The position numbers and the translations under genes were made by a program. This document shows positions 53,603 through 62,050 of a stretch of 64,000 bases of DNA, piece after piece. Where the stretch lies: NCBI RefSeq assembly GCF_001695855.1, contig NZ_MBSS01000056.1, forward strand, positions 186,001 through 250,000, written 5' to 3'. This DNA is from Ensifer sp. LC163 (GTDB taxonomy: Bacteria; Pseudomonadota; Alphaproteobacteria; Rhizobiales; Rhizobiaceae). A model generated the notes under the pieces. It did no database searches. It was not told the origin of the DNA and saw only the letters and a list, made by a program, of their open reading frames with translations. Each line of letters begins with the position of its first letter. The first letter of the stretch is position 1.

Positions 53603-55384
53603 CTACGGATTTCCGGCAAGCCGGATACCGGCCTTGCCGAGACCATCTTCGATGAGCGCTGATAGTTCGGGCGCATAGCCTCTTGTGACCGGCTCTGCCA
53701 ACAGCGAGATTTCGGTGGGCCCCATCTGCGAGCGGACTTCCTCAAGTGCGCTGGCCGCCTCCTGCGTCAAGCCGAGCTGTCCGGCGACGGCCAGGCGCAG
53801 CAGATTGACGGCCCGATCCGACGAGTTTGCAAGCTGGCGCAAACGAAGCAGGGCCTCATCATAACGGCGTCCGCGATAGGCATCGAGCGCCAGCGTGAGG
53901 GCGGCATCGTGGTGTATGTATTCGCCATTCGTCTCGGCCAGGCGCGCCAATCTGACACCTTCGCCCCAGTGACCCGAGATATACTGCAACAGCCCAAGTC
54001 TCGCCGGAATGGCCTCGTCCAGCGGATTGAGTGCGCTGGCGCGCTGACCGGAAAGAAAGGCAGCCTCAATATCCCCCGCTGCAAAGCGCGCCATCATCTG
54101 TGCCACGTAGCTCTGGCTCGCCTGTGGGGCGAGCGCGACGGCCGTGTCGGCAAGCTTCAATGCCCTGTCGGCAGCGATCGCTGAGGTGCTCGCTTCGCCC
54201 TTTGCCACAAGGATCATTGCCAGGCTTGCCGAGACATCCGGGTCGTTTTCCTTGTAGGCAAGCGACCGCTCGAGGCAAGCAAGCGCGCTCGCGAGATTTT
54301 CAGGATCGGTCCGCGCCAGGGCCATATCCGCCTGCAAAACACAACCGTAACCGAGGGATGGTGCGGTGATCTGACGTGCCGCCTCCAGACTGGTGATGAC
54401 ACCGTCTTCGCCGGCAAGCGCGCGTGCAAGCCTCACCACCAGCGTCTGCTGAATCTCGTCGGCGTCGTCGCCTTCGATCGGCACCTTCGACACACCGGAA
54501 CGCAGAGCCTCGTTGCTTTGCGGGTCCACCACCTGCCAGCTGAGTTCTTGAACATTGTTCGTGACAGTGTAGCTGATCGACAGTCTGTATTCCTTGCTGC
54601 CCGCTAGCCGGACAGCCGGACCAGGCGCAACCCAACCCGTCACCGAAGCGACGTCGATGCCGGCAGGCTGTTCCTGCGCCAGCGTCCGCACCGAGGAGAA
54701 CTGTGACAGCGCATGTACCAGATAGCCACCGGCTTTCCTCAGCTCTTGGTGATCCTTCGGCCGTTGCGGCTGAACATCGACAACGACGGTCGGCTTTTCG
54801 GACAAGACCGGCTTCCATGGGAAATGGTCGGCCGTCGAAGTGTAGAACGCGACCGCCAGCGCCAAAACTCCGGCACCCCCAATGGCAACACTCGCCATCG
54901 GCATACGGCGGCCGACAACGGCGGCCGAATGCAATTGCGCGGGCGGCGCAGCGACACCAAGCGGCACCGTTGGCGAAGCGAGCGAGGCTTCAGGCAGCTT
55001 GCCTTCAGCCTTGACGAAGAGCGGGACGTAGTTGCCCTTCGGGAGTTCAATGCGCAGGACGACTTCATCGCCAAGCGCCTCGTAATATTGTGCCAGGGCT
55101 GCGCGCAGTCGAGACGCTTCCACGCGCACGATCGGATCGGTCGCCGGGTCGAAAGAACTCGGCCGGGCGAAGACGTCGATCGCGATCGTATAGGCTTTTA
55201 CCGACGCTGAGCGCCCGGCGAAGAACTCGTCAACCAGGTATCGCAACAGCTTGCGGTGTCGCTCAGTCCCATGAAAGCGCGGGTCGCCCAACATGCGGTC
55301 GAGCTCGGCGCGTGCCGCGCGCTCAGCAACAGTGCAGCAAGCCGCTCGGTCCGCGTCTTGTCCTGCGTTCATAACACGCCCCAT
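53603..55384 (-). CDS. Membrane-anchored winged-helix/TPR regulator-like protein
   Basis: A 593-residue protein. Residues about 25-130 form the domain seen at the N-terminus of several rhizobial cyclases and regulators (RFHGTERHRKLLRYLV, RVEASRLRAALAQYYE, ELPKGNYVPLF), which looks like a wHTH-type module. A single membrane segment lies at about 162-180, and the rest is a periplasmic region with TPR-like repeats (about 340-560). The layout recalls CadC/ToxR proteins: cytoplasmic DNA-binding head, periplasmic sensor. ATG at 55384 or ATG at 55372 may be used. It shares no obvious operon. Confidence 0.7.
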   Translation of the reverse strand: MGRVMNAGQDADRAACCTVAERAARAELDRMLGDPRFHGTERHRKLLRYLVDEFFAGRSASVKAYTIAIDVFARPSSFDPATDPIVRVEASRLRAALAQYYEALGDEVVLRIELPKGNYVPLFVKAEGKLPEASLASPTVPLGVAAPPAQLHSAAVVGRRMPMASVAIGGAGVLALAVAFYTSTADHFPWKPVLSEKPTVVVDVQPQRPKDHQELRKAGGYLVHALSQFSSVRTLAQEQPAGIDVASVTGWVAPGPAVRLAGSKEYRLSISYTVTNNVQELSWQVVDPQSNEALRSGVSKVPIEGDDADEIQQTLVVRLARALAGEDGVITSLEAARQITAPSLGYGCVLQADMALARTDPENLASALACLERSLAYKENDPDVSASLAMILVAKGEASTSAIAADRALKLADTAVALAPQASQSYVAQMMARFAAGDIEAAFLSGQRASALNPLDEAIPARLGLLQYISGHWGEGVRLARLAETNGEYIHHDAALTLALDAYRGRRYDEALLRLRQLANSSDRAVNLLRLAVAGQLGLTQEAASALEEVRSQMGPTEISLLAEPVTRGYAPELSALIEDGLGKAGIRLAGNP

Positions 55385-55590
55385 CTACCTACAACCCAAA
55401 AGAGAGTGCAAATGCGAAGCGAACTCTAGATCACAGGACTGGCGGCGGAAAGAAAAATATCGGGCCGTCACAAAACATTTTTCAATGAAATGCCGAAGGT
55501 TCAAAATGCAACAACAAGTAAACTGGAAAACCAGTGAGATTACAGGGGTAACGCGATAGAAACTTCGATTCCGCGCGAATAAATTACTAA

Positions 55591-55866
55591 TCATAACGGA
55601 TTAGATTCACTGCCTGCACCGGATAGGCAGATCGAAATCACTTCTTCCTCGATCTCAAGACAGATGAGTTCGTACTCCGCCACCATCGAAGCATCCTGCG
55701 GATCACGCCGACGCTGCCGATCCAGCATGGAGGTCGCCTCGTCATATGCCTCGCAAAGGCTGGCGAGCGGCATGTTCTTGGCGCTCAGGAGTTGCAACTG
55801 GCCGCGCAACGCCGGAAGCTTGAGCATCAGCTTCAACAGTCCGCGTTGCTTGGCTTCGTTGGGCAT
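55591..55866 (-). CDS. Small hypothetical protein, 91 residues
   Basis: A helical, Leu/Glu-rich cytoplasmic protein (ALRGQLQLLSAKNMPLASLC, DRQRRRDPQD, YELICLEIEEEV) with no known family. I do not see a convincing ribosome binding site. It is supported by clear coding character and by copy 2 of the regulon site 227 bases upstream, farther than for the other four copies, so a leader RNA or an unseen small gene may lie between. Confidence 0.55.
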   Translation of the reverse strand: MPNEAKQRGLLKLMLKLPALRGQLQLLSAKNMPLASLCEAYDEATSMLDRQRRRDPQDASMVAEYELICLEIEEEVISICLSGAGSESNPL

Positions 55867-56093
55867 TGTGCTCTACCCGATTGAACGATGATCGATGCTT
55901 CATGCCATGCCTGCGCGCAAAGAACCCGCTCGCGCGCCTCTTGTACAGATCCAGAAGTGCCGCCGTTACTCTGATTGCCAACGTCTCGTTGAGATATATC
56001 TGCCAGACGGATGCAGTCTCAGGTCAGGCAGATGACCAACTTCTGCCTATACCTCGCCTGCCCCACAAAATCGCAGGAACCGTTCGTTTCCGG

Positions 56094-56110
56094 AAGTACG
56101 TAACAGTAAC
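56094..56110 (-). promoter_or_regulatory. 17-base regulon site, copy 2 (91-residue gene side)
   Basis: Read toward the minus-strand gene it is GTTACTGTTACGTACTT, identical to copy 1. It ends 227 bases before the ATG at 55866. A weak -10-like ATTTTG lies about 22 bases beyond it. Confidence 0.7.
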
Positions 56111-56342
56111 ATTGGCTCCGCGTGCTTGACGGACGCCAGATCGCGAGCCGGAAGCGTATCGCTGACGTCTCGTCGGCCTCGGGTCAGGGGACTTCCGCCG
56201 CAACCGCATTGTCATGGGCCGGCGGAGCGCCGCCGAACCGCAATCGCGGCAACTTGTCTGGTTTGGATAGTGCGCTACTGTTGGCCCAGCAGGATGACAC
56301 AGCCGAAATATGGCGCGCGTCGACGTTGGATTGCCGCCGATT

Positions 56343-56359
56343 GTAACTGTTACGTACTT
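56343..56359 (+). promoter_or_regulatory. 17-base regulon site, copy 3 (secreted protein)
   Basis: GTAACTGTTACGTACTT, ending 88 bases before the ATG at 56448. TTTAGAAT, a plausible -10 element, starts about 20 bases downstream, at 56380. Confidence 0.75.
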
Positions 56360-56447
56360 CGATGCGGACGACTGCGATGTTTAGAATGCCCGCGACGACA
56401 TGCGGCGACGGGCCGTAGCGCATGCTGAGTATAACGGAGAGATTTCC

Positions 56448-57128
56448 ATGCGATCCTTGGACAAGACATCTCATGCCCGATCCGGGGCGACGTTCCTTTT
56501 TGCCGGAATCACCGCGACCTTTCTGACGTTGCTGAGCACCGAGCTTGCGGCAAGCGACGACAAATTGAGCGGCCTGCCCTCACTCGTCCTCGGCGGACAA
56601 ACGGCAACAGCTCAGACGTTCCAATTCGAAACCCCTTTCAACAATCTCGTCAACGCGGGCCCGCTCTCGATCGTGCTCGAGAAGACGACTCTCGACGAGG
56701 TCAAGACCGCGTTCGGAGGCACTCTCCGCAGCCGGTCTGTGGAGGGCCTATCGATCGGCTGGCTGTGCTACGAGCTTTCGACCGGTGATCTGCCGCGGCG
56801 GATCTGGTTCGTCGCCAATGGCAGAGACGCCTCAGCACCCGCCGAAAAGGCGGTGACGTTCATCTCGACCGAAGAAGTTTCCGGCGACGCCGACACGTGC
56901 GACACCCCGATCGTGGCGCTCGCGCCCCTGTTGCTACCGGTACCGACTTTGAAGGACGGCACCGAAGCGCTGGAGAAACGCTTCGGCGCAGGTCCCAAGC
57001 AGGGCATGGTGCGCTACGCCCACGAGCAGCAAGGCGAGCAGAACACGATGGTCATGCAATCGCTTGTCTATCGACTGAAGGACGGCCATATCGATGGCAT
57101 CGCCTTCACGCAGGTTACATCCAAGTAG
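56448..57128 (+). CDS. Secreted hypothetical protein, 226 residues
   Basis: A protein with a hydrophobic export signal (FLFAGITATFLTLLSTELAA, about 15-35) and a periplasmic body of unknown fold with two Cys (in IGWLCYEL and ADTCDTP) that could form a disulfide. I recognise no family. ATG at 56448 has GGAGAG about nine bases upstream. It carries copy 3 of the regulon site, so it is probably co-regulated with moxR, the FGE-like gene and the SH3 protein. A hairpin follows between it and the convergent HAD gene. Confidence 0.7.
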   Translation: MRSLDKTSHARSGATFLFAGITATFLTLLSTELAASDDKLSGLPSLVLGGQTATAQTFQFETPFNNLVNAGPLSIVLEKTTLDEVKTAFGGTLRSRSVEGLSIGWLCYELSTGDLPRRIWFVANGRDASAPAEKAVTFISTEEVSGDADTCDTPIVALAPLLLPVPTLKDGTEALEKRFGAGPKQGMVRYAHEQQGEQNTMVMQSLVYRLKDGHIDGIAFTQVTSK

Positions 57129-57141
57129 CAGGCATATCGGC

Positions 57142-57172
57142 ATCACTCGCCGCTATGTCGGCGGCGAGTGAT
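57142..57172. terminator. Bidirectional hairpin between convergent genes
   Basis: ATCACTCGCCG pairs perfectly with CGGCGAGTGAT around a 9-base loop. There is no T tract on either side. It lies 14 bases after the secreted protein's stop and 17 before the HAD gene's end, so it may stop transcription from both sides. Confidence 0.55.
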
Positions 57173-57188
57173 ATTGCCGCTACTCTGT

Positions 57189-58253
57189 CTATTTCTCGAA
57201 AGCGTAGATCTTGTTCCAGTCGGCCTTCATGTCGACGAGGAGCCACTTTCGCTGCTCCGCCTCGGTCATCGCCTTGTCGAGCTTGCCCACATGCGATTGG
57301 CGATCGTAGGCCCATTCCCGCTCGCCGTCCGTGTGATGCACGATCATCCCGAAGCTTGGGCCCGGGCCCGACGTAACCCATCGCAGCATCTCGTAGTCAC
57401 CGTCGGAATTCCCCGCGGCGAAGATCGGGCGGCGACCGATGAACCTGTTGATTCCAACCGGCTTGCCGGGGCCATCGTCGATGAAATCCACCGTCGGCTC
57501 GCGCATCAGCACCGGCGTGTCGCCCTGAAGTTCATATTTGGTGGCTATGGTGCTGCCGACAACCTGCTCAGGAGGGATCCCGTACATCTGCTCGGTCATT
57601 GGCCGCATGAACTCGATGCCGCCGCCCGAAACGATGTAGGTCTTGAAGCCGTTCTCGCGGAGATAATCCAACACCTCTCTCATCGGCAGGTAGGTAATCT
57701 CGTTGTAGGGCCGGTCGAAACGGGGATGCTTCGCGCTCGCGAACCAGTCCTTGACGATCTTCGCGAATTCGTCCGTCGTCATGCCCGCATGGGTCGCCAT
57801 GCCAAGCTCGACAAGGCCTTTTTGACCGGCCGCCGCAACGCCCGCCATGTCGCCCTTGAGCAGCGACGCGAAGGGTTCCTTGTCCTTCCATTCCGGATGC
57901 TCCGGGGCCAGGGCCTTGATGCGATCATTGATGAACATCGCCTGGAAATACATTGGCTGCTCGGTCCAGAGCGTACCATCGTTGTCGAACACCGCTATGC
58001 GGTCTGCCTCGGAGACATAATCAGGGCCACCCTCAGTCGTCACCCGCGTCACGAAGTCGACGATGGCCGATTTCGCCTCGCTGTCGTTCCAGGAGGGAAG
58101 ACCGGCTGGAGGCGCATCGGCAGCCACCACAAGCGCCGGAGCGGCCAGCATGAACGCCAGCGATGCCACAGCACCCATAAAGGTTCGCCGCCGCCAGCCT
58201 CTCCCTTGCGCATTCGCCGCAATCGACGCAAGCGGTCCTATTGTCATGGGCAT
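57189..58253 (-). CDS. Exported HAD-family phosphatase/hydrolase
   Basis: A 354-residue exported HAD enzyme. The signal region (RGWRRRTFMGAVASLAFMLAAPALVVA) has a twin-Arg pattern, suggesting Tat export. The HAD nucleophile and acid are D90 and D92 in FDNDGTLW, motif II is VSGGG and motif IV is AAGNSDGDYEML. It would remove phosphate from an unknown compound in the periplasm. GGAGG lies seven bases before ATG at 58253. It follows the FGE-like gene by 43 bases, so both may be driven by site copy 4. Confidence 0.82.
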   Translation of the reverse strand: MPMTIGPLASIAANAQGRGWRRRTFMGAVASLAFMLAAPALVVAADAPPAGLPSWNDSEAKSAIVDFVTRVTTEGGPDYVSEADRIAVFDNDGTLWTEQPMYFQAMFINDRIKALAPEHPEWKDKEPFASLLKGDMAGVAAAGQKGLVELGMATHAGMTTDEFAKIVKDWFASAKHPRFDRPYNEITYLPMREVLDYLRENGFKTYIVSGGGIEFMRPMTEQMYGIPPEQVVGSTIATKYELQGDTPVLMREPTVDFIDDGPGKPVGINRFIGRRPIFAAGNSDGDYEMLRWVTSGPGPSFGMIVHHTDGEREWAYDRQSHVGKLDKAMTEAEQRKWLLVDMKADWNKIYAFEK

Positions 58254-58296
58254 CGGGTGTCCTCCTCAACTGAAACAGAATTTGGGCGCGGAACGC

Positions 58297-59268
58297 CTAG
58301 GGCCGACGGATGCAGCGGAAACCGATATGGGTCGTTGCCGCATTCTCCTCATGCGCATGGCGGGCTGCCGGGCGATAGCGGCGGCAGTAATTCGGCGCGC
58401 AGAGATGCGACCCGCCCTTTACCACCCGCCGTGCGATCAGGATGTCCGGCTGCCTCGGGTCGTAACTCGCCTCGGCCCCGCCGCCGCGCGGATTGGAGGG
58501 GATGCAGCAGCTTTTTTGCGCAGGCGCCGGGTGGTTGCTCGACCAGTAGTCGCTTGTCCATTCCCAGACATTGCCGATCATATCGTAAAGGCCATAACCG
58601 TTGGGTGGGAAGCTGGCGACAGGCGACGTCCGCTCGAAACCGTCAGGACGCAAGTTCTCCGTCGGGAATGCGCCGTGCCAGGTATTGGCCATGAAGCGAC
58701 CTTCCGGAACCAGTTCGTCGCCCCATGCGTATTCCGCCCCCTCAAGGCCTCCCTTGGCCGCAAACTCCCACTCGGCTTCCGTCGGCAGCTCCTTGCCGGC
58801 CCAGGCCGCGTAGGCCATGGCATCGATATAGGAGATGTGCACGACGGGATGGTCGAGCTTGCCGCGAATGTTGCTTTGCCGGCCATAGGGCCGTCGCCAA
58901 TCGGCGCCGAACTTGAAATCCCACCATTGTGAGGAATCCCGACTGACGACACGTTTGGGAGGGTCGAAGATAACCGAACCCGCCCGCATCATTTCCGGCT
59001 TGGCACCCGGATAGTCCTTCGGATCAGGAGCCTTCTCGGCGACCGTGACATAACCGGTCGCCTCGACAAATGCGCCAAACTGCCGGTTGGTGACCGGCGT
59101 GACGTCGATCCAGAAGCCATCGACCTTCACTGGGTGAGCCGGCGCCTCTTCGGGGTAATGACTGTCGGATCCCATGGTGAAGGTGCCGCCGTCGATCCAG
59201 ATCGGCTCGCGCGCGCTGATCGCCATTGGCGTTTCGTCGGGGGTCGGTCTTGTGGCTAGTGCTTGCAT
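58297..59268 (-). CDS. Formylglycine-generating-enzyme-type protein (SUMF1 family)
   Basis: A 323-residue FGE-sulfatase-fold protein. It has the WIDGGTFTMGSD opening, WEWTSDYW and the active-site block KGGSHLCAPNYCRRYR, with both catalytic-type cysteines present (C290, C295) and a later GFRC (C319). True FGE oxidises a Cys in sulfatases to formylglycine using copper and oxygen. No sulfatase is encoded in this window, so its target must lie elsewhere, or it is a carrier of another function. It heads a two-gene operon with the HAD hydrolase and has site copy 4 upstream. No signal peptide is seen. Confidence 0.85.
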   Translation of the reverse strand: MQALATRPTPDETPMAISAREPIWIDGGTFTMGSDSHYPEEAPAHPVKVDGFWIDVTPVTNRQFGAFVEATGYVTVAEKAPDPKDYPGAKPEMMRAGSVIFDPPKRVVSRDSSQWWDFKFGADWRRPYGRQSNIRGKLDHPVVHISYIDAMAYAAWAGKELPTEAEWEFAAKGGLEGAEYAWGDELVPEGRFMANTWHGAFPTENLRPDGFERTSPVASFPPNGYGLYDMIGNVWEWTSDYWSSNHPAPAQKSCCIPSNPRGGGAEASYDPRQPDILIARRVVKGGSHLCAPNYCRRYRPAARHAHEENAATTHIGFRCIRRP

Positions 59269-59343
59269 ATGGGTTCGATCTCCCGGGCGGATGTCTCGAC
59301 CATCCTGATATCCCGAAGTCTAGACGCAAAGTTTCCGACGCCA

Positions 59344-59360
59344 AAGTACGTAACTGTTAC
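59344..59360 (-). promoter_or_regulatory. 17-base regulon site, copy 4 (FGE-like gene)
   Basis: Read toward the FGE-like gene it is GTAACAGTTACGTACTT, ending 75 bases before the ATG at 59268. TCTAGACT, a plausible -10 element, lies about 20 bases downstream (59317-59324). Confidence 0.78.
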
Positions 59361-59434
59361 GACGGAACATGAATTGAATTCGGGCGCCGCTTGCCGCGCC
59401 TGCGGAGTGATCGAGAACCGCAATCGTCCGCTTC

Positions 59435-59451
59435 GTTACTGTTACGTTCTT
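59435..59451 (+). promoter_or_regulatory. 17-base regulon site, copy 5 (moxR operon)
   Basis: GTTACTGTTACGTTCTT, one base different from copies 1 and 2, ending 84 bases before the ATG at 59536. TTAATC starts about 21 bases downstream (59473). Copies 4 and 5 face outward with 74 bases between them. Confidence 0.78.
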
Positions 59452-59535
59452 TCCATCGGGCCGCATGTAACCTTAATCTCGGCGGAGAGTTCACAAGGGC
59501 TGGCGCCGCCGGGCCGGCGGGAGGGGCTAAATCTC

Positions 59536-60507
59536 ATGGGTACACGTGACGACATCGAACAGCTCGGCAAGCGGATCGGCGAAGCCATTGTCGGCCAGGA
59601 AGGCATGATCGAACGCCTGCTGCTCGGCCTGCTGAGCAACGGCCACCTGCTGGTCGAAGGCCTGCCCGGGCTTGCCAAGACGCGAGCGATCAAGAGCATG
59701 GCGAAGAACCTCGACGCCGAGCTGTCGCGCATCCAGTTCACACCGGACCTTCTGCCCTCCGATATCACCGGTTCGGAAGTCTATTTCACGGAAGGCGGCA
59801 AGGGCGAGTTCCGCTTTCAGCAAGGCCCGGTCTTCGCCAACCTCATCCTTGCCGACGAAGTAAACCGCGCTCCTGCGAAAGTGCAGTCCGCCCTGCTTGA
59901 GGCGATGGAGGAGCGGCAAGTCACGGTCGGCGGGGCCAGTCACGAATTGCCTGACCTCTTCATGGTCATGGCAACACAGAACCCGATCGAACAGGAAGGC
60001 ACCTACCCCTTGCCGGAGGCCCAGCTCGATCGCTTCCTGATGCACATCCAGGTCGACTACCCCGACGCCAAGTCGGAGGCCGAGATCATGCGGCTGGTAC
60101 GGTCGGAAGAAACGGCTGCCGCCGCCAAAGCCAAGTCCGACGAAAAGCTGGCGCAGGCCGCGGTATTTTCGGCACGCAAGGAAATCTCGACGGTGACCGT
60201 CTCGGGCGCGATCGAGGACTACATCGTCGCCCTCGTCATGGCGACGCGCTACCCGGACAAGCTCGACATGGACCTGGCCAAATGGATCCAGGTGGGCATC
60301 AGTCCGCGCGGCGTCATCGGTCTCGACAAGGTCTCGCGCGCCCACGCCTGGCTGAAGGGCAGAGACTTCGTGACGCCGGACGACGTGCAGGCAACGGTAC
60401 ACGACGTCTTCCGCCATCGTCTCGTCCTTTCCTATGAAGCCCATGCCGGCGGCACCACTGCCAACCAGGTCGTGGACCGGATCGTGCAGCAAGTCGCTGT
60501 CGCCTGA
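59536..60507 (+). CDS. moxR: MoxR-family AAA+ ATPase
   Basis: A 323-residue AAA+ chaperone-like ATPase. Walker A is EGLPGLAKTR (41-50), Walker B LILADEVNRAPAK and sensor 1 ATQNPIEQEGTYPLPEAQLDRF. MoxR proteins help assemble or activate VWA-domain partners, which are encoded downstream. ATG at 59536 follows GGAGGGG. First gene of the operon; regulon site copy 5 lies upstream. Confidence 0.93.
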   Translation: MGTRDDIEQLGKRIGEAIVGQEGMIERLLLGLLSNGHLLVEGLPGLAKTRAIKSMAKNLDAELSRIQFTPDLLPSDITGSEVYFTEGGKGEFRFQQGPVFANLILADEVNRAPAKVQSALLEAMEERQVTVGGASHELPDLFMVMATQNPIEQEGTYPLPEAQLDRFLMHIQVDYPDAKSEAEIMRLVRSEETAAAAKAKSDEKLAQAAVFSARKEISTVTVSGAIEDYIVALVMATRYPDKLDMDLAKWIQVGISPRGVIGLDKVSRAHAWLKGRDFVTPDDVQATVHDVFRHRLVLSYEAHAGGTTANQVVDRIVQQVAVA

Positions 60508-60524
60508 GAGATGGAGAAGGGCCG

Positions 60525-61520
60525 ATGGCAATATCCCTGTCCGCATTCGCCCGATCGAAGGGCATCGCCCATCCCGGAAAAGGGGAAGCATCAGGCGCTT
60601 ACACCTCCGTCGACGAACTGGTCGGGCTCGAAGCGATTGCCTGCGATCTGACCTTCCTGCGCAAGGCGCCGGTTCGGCGCTTGCTGGCTGGACGCCATGA
60701 ATCGCGCATGCGCGGCCGCGGGCTTTCCTTCGAGGAACTTCGCGAATACCTGCCGGGCGACGACATCCGAACCATCGACTGGAGGGTGACGGCGCGCACC
60801 GGCAAGCCCGTCGTGCGGGTCTATGACGAGGAGAAGGATCGACCGGCCCTTGTTATCGTCGACCAACGCATCAACATGTTCTTCGGCAGCCGCCGAGCCA
60901 TGAAGTCGGTGGCCGCGGCAGAGGTGGCTGCCCTTTGCGCCTGGCGCATCACCGCGCTCGGCGACCGGGTCGGCGGCTTCGTCTTCGGAGACGAGACCGT
61001 CGACGAGGTCCGGCCCTATCACAGCCGCGAGGCCGTCATTCGTTTTGCCGACATCATCGTTCGCCACAACACAGTGCTCACCGCTGCCTCTCAGGTAGCA
61101 AGGGGCGACGAGCAACTGGACCTCGTGCTCTCGACCGTCGCCAATATCGCCAAGCATGATCACTTGATCATCGTCATCAGCGATTTCGACGGGCACGGTC
61201 TGGAAACGCGCGACATGCTGCTCAAGCTGTCGGCCCACAATGACGTGATCGCTATCCTGATCTACGACCCCTTCATGCTGGAATTGCCGCGCAAGGGCGA
61301 CATCGTCGTCAGTGGCGGCGCTCAGCAGGCCGAGCTTCAATTTGGCCACGGAAACGTCCGTGAGGCGATCGACAGCTTCGCCCGCAAGCGCGGGCGTGCG
61401 CTGCTGGCATGGCAGCAGGACCTGGGCCTGCCGATGCTGCCCATTTCTTCGGCGGAAGAGATCGCACCGCAATTGCGCAACATGCTCGGCCAATTGGCCT
61501 GGCGTCAGCGGAGACGGTAG
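60525..61520 (+). CDS. DUF58 (VWA-like) protein of the Bat operon
   Basis: A 331-residue cytoplasmic protein with the DUF58 block RGRGLSFEELREYLPGDDIRTIDW followed by RTGKPVVRVYDEEKDRPALVIVD, in which the last Asp begins a VWA-like domain. It is the usual second gene of MoxR operons, between moxR (17-base gap) and DUF4381. Its biochemical role is not known; it probably acts as a MoxR client or adaptor. Confidence 0.9.
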   Translation: MAISLSAFARSKGIAHPGKGEASGAYTSVDELVGLEAIACDLTFLRKAPVRRLLAGRHESRMRGRGLSFEELREYLPGDDIRTIDWRVTARTGKPVVRVYDEEKDRPALVIVDQRINMFFGSRRAMKSVAAAEVAALCAWRITALGDRVGGFVFGDETVDEVRPYHSREAVIRFADIIVRHNTVLTAASQVARGDEQLDLVLSTVANIAKHDHLIIVISDFDGHGLETRDMLLKLSAHNDVIAILIYDPFMLELPRKGDIVVSGGAQQAELQFGHGNVREAIDSFARKRGRALLAWQQDLGLPMLPISSAEEIAPQLRNMLGQLAWRQRRR

Positions 61521-61522
61521 CG

Positions 61523-62050
61523 ATGGAAGGCGCCACGCCATCGGTCGATCCTGGTCTCGCTGCCGCGCTCCGCGGTCTTGCCGATATCGCCTTGCCGCCG
61601 CCCGTCTCCATGCTGCCGCAGACCTGGGCCTGGGCCGTGCTCGCCGCGCTCGTCGTCCTGGCAATCGCCTTCGCGCTCTGGCGCTGGTATCGATACCGTG
61701 AGATCAATCGCTATCGTCGCGAGGCGCTTGGCGAACTTCGTCTGATCGAGGAGGGCATCGGCACGGCCCAAACACGTGGCGATGCGCTCGCTGCCCTGCC
61801 CGCCCTTCTCAAGCGCACCGCGCTCGCGGTCTGGCCCCGCGAGACGATTGCCAATCTGAGCGGCAGAGGCTGGATCGGCTTTCTCGACGCCCATTCCGGT
61901 GGCCCTGTCCTTCCCGAAGCCGCGGCGCGTTTCTTCGAAGAGGCGGAATACCGCGGACCGGCGGCATTGGCATCTGTTCCCGAGGCCGAAGCCAAGGCTC
62001 ACGTCGCTGCGGCGCGGCACTGGATCGAGGCGCACCATGTACGTTCTTGA
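61523..62050 (+). CDS. DUF4381 membrane protein of the Bat operon
   Basis: A 175-residue protein with one membrane segment (about 36-54: WAWAVLAALVVLAIAFALW) and an N-terminal motif ADIALPPPVSMLPQTWAW typical of DUF4381. It is standard in MoxR-Bat operons and probably helps anchor the complex. ATG at 61523 lies two bases after the previous stop, and the 3' end overlaps batA by 14 bases. Confidence 0.85.
   Translation: MEGATPSVDPGLAAALRGLADIALPPPVSMLPQTWAWAVLAALVVLAIAFALWRWYRYREINRYRREALGELRLIEEGIGTAQTRGDALAALPALLKRTALAVWPRETIANLSGRGWIGFLDAHSGGPVLPEAAARFFEEAEYRGPAALASVPEAEAKAHVAAARHWIEAHHVRS

Larger units (their letters stand above)
55867..56447. promoter_or_regulatory. Divergent intergenic region with two regulon sites
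   Basis: This 581-base region separates the 91-residue gene (minus strand) and the 226-residue secreted protein (plus strand). It holds two copies of the 17-base site in outward orientation, 56094-56110 and 56343-56359, with 232 bases between them. A GGAGAG ribosome binding site precedes the ATG at 56448. Open frames across the middle lack recognisable protein sequence. Confidence 0.6.

Noticed and set aside
57168-58694. Open frame of 508 codons opposite the HAD and FGE-like genes
   Set aside because: It runs across two real genes and their gap, and has no coherent domains.
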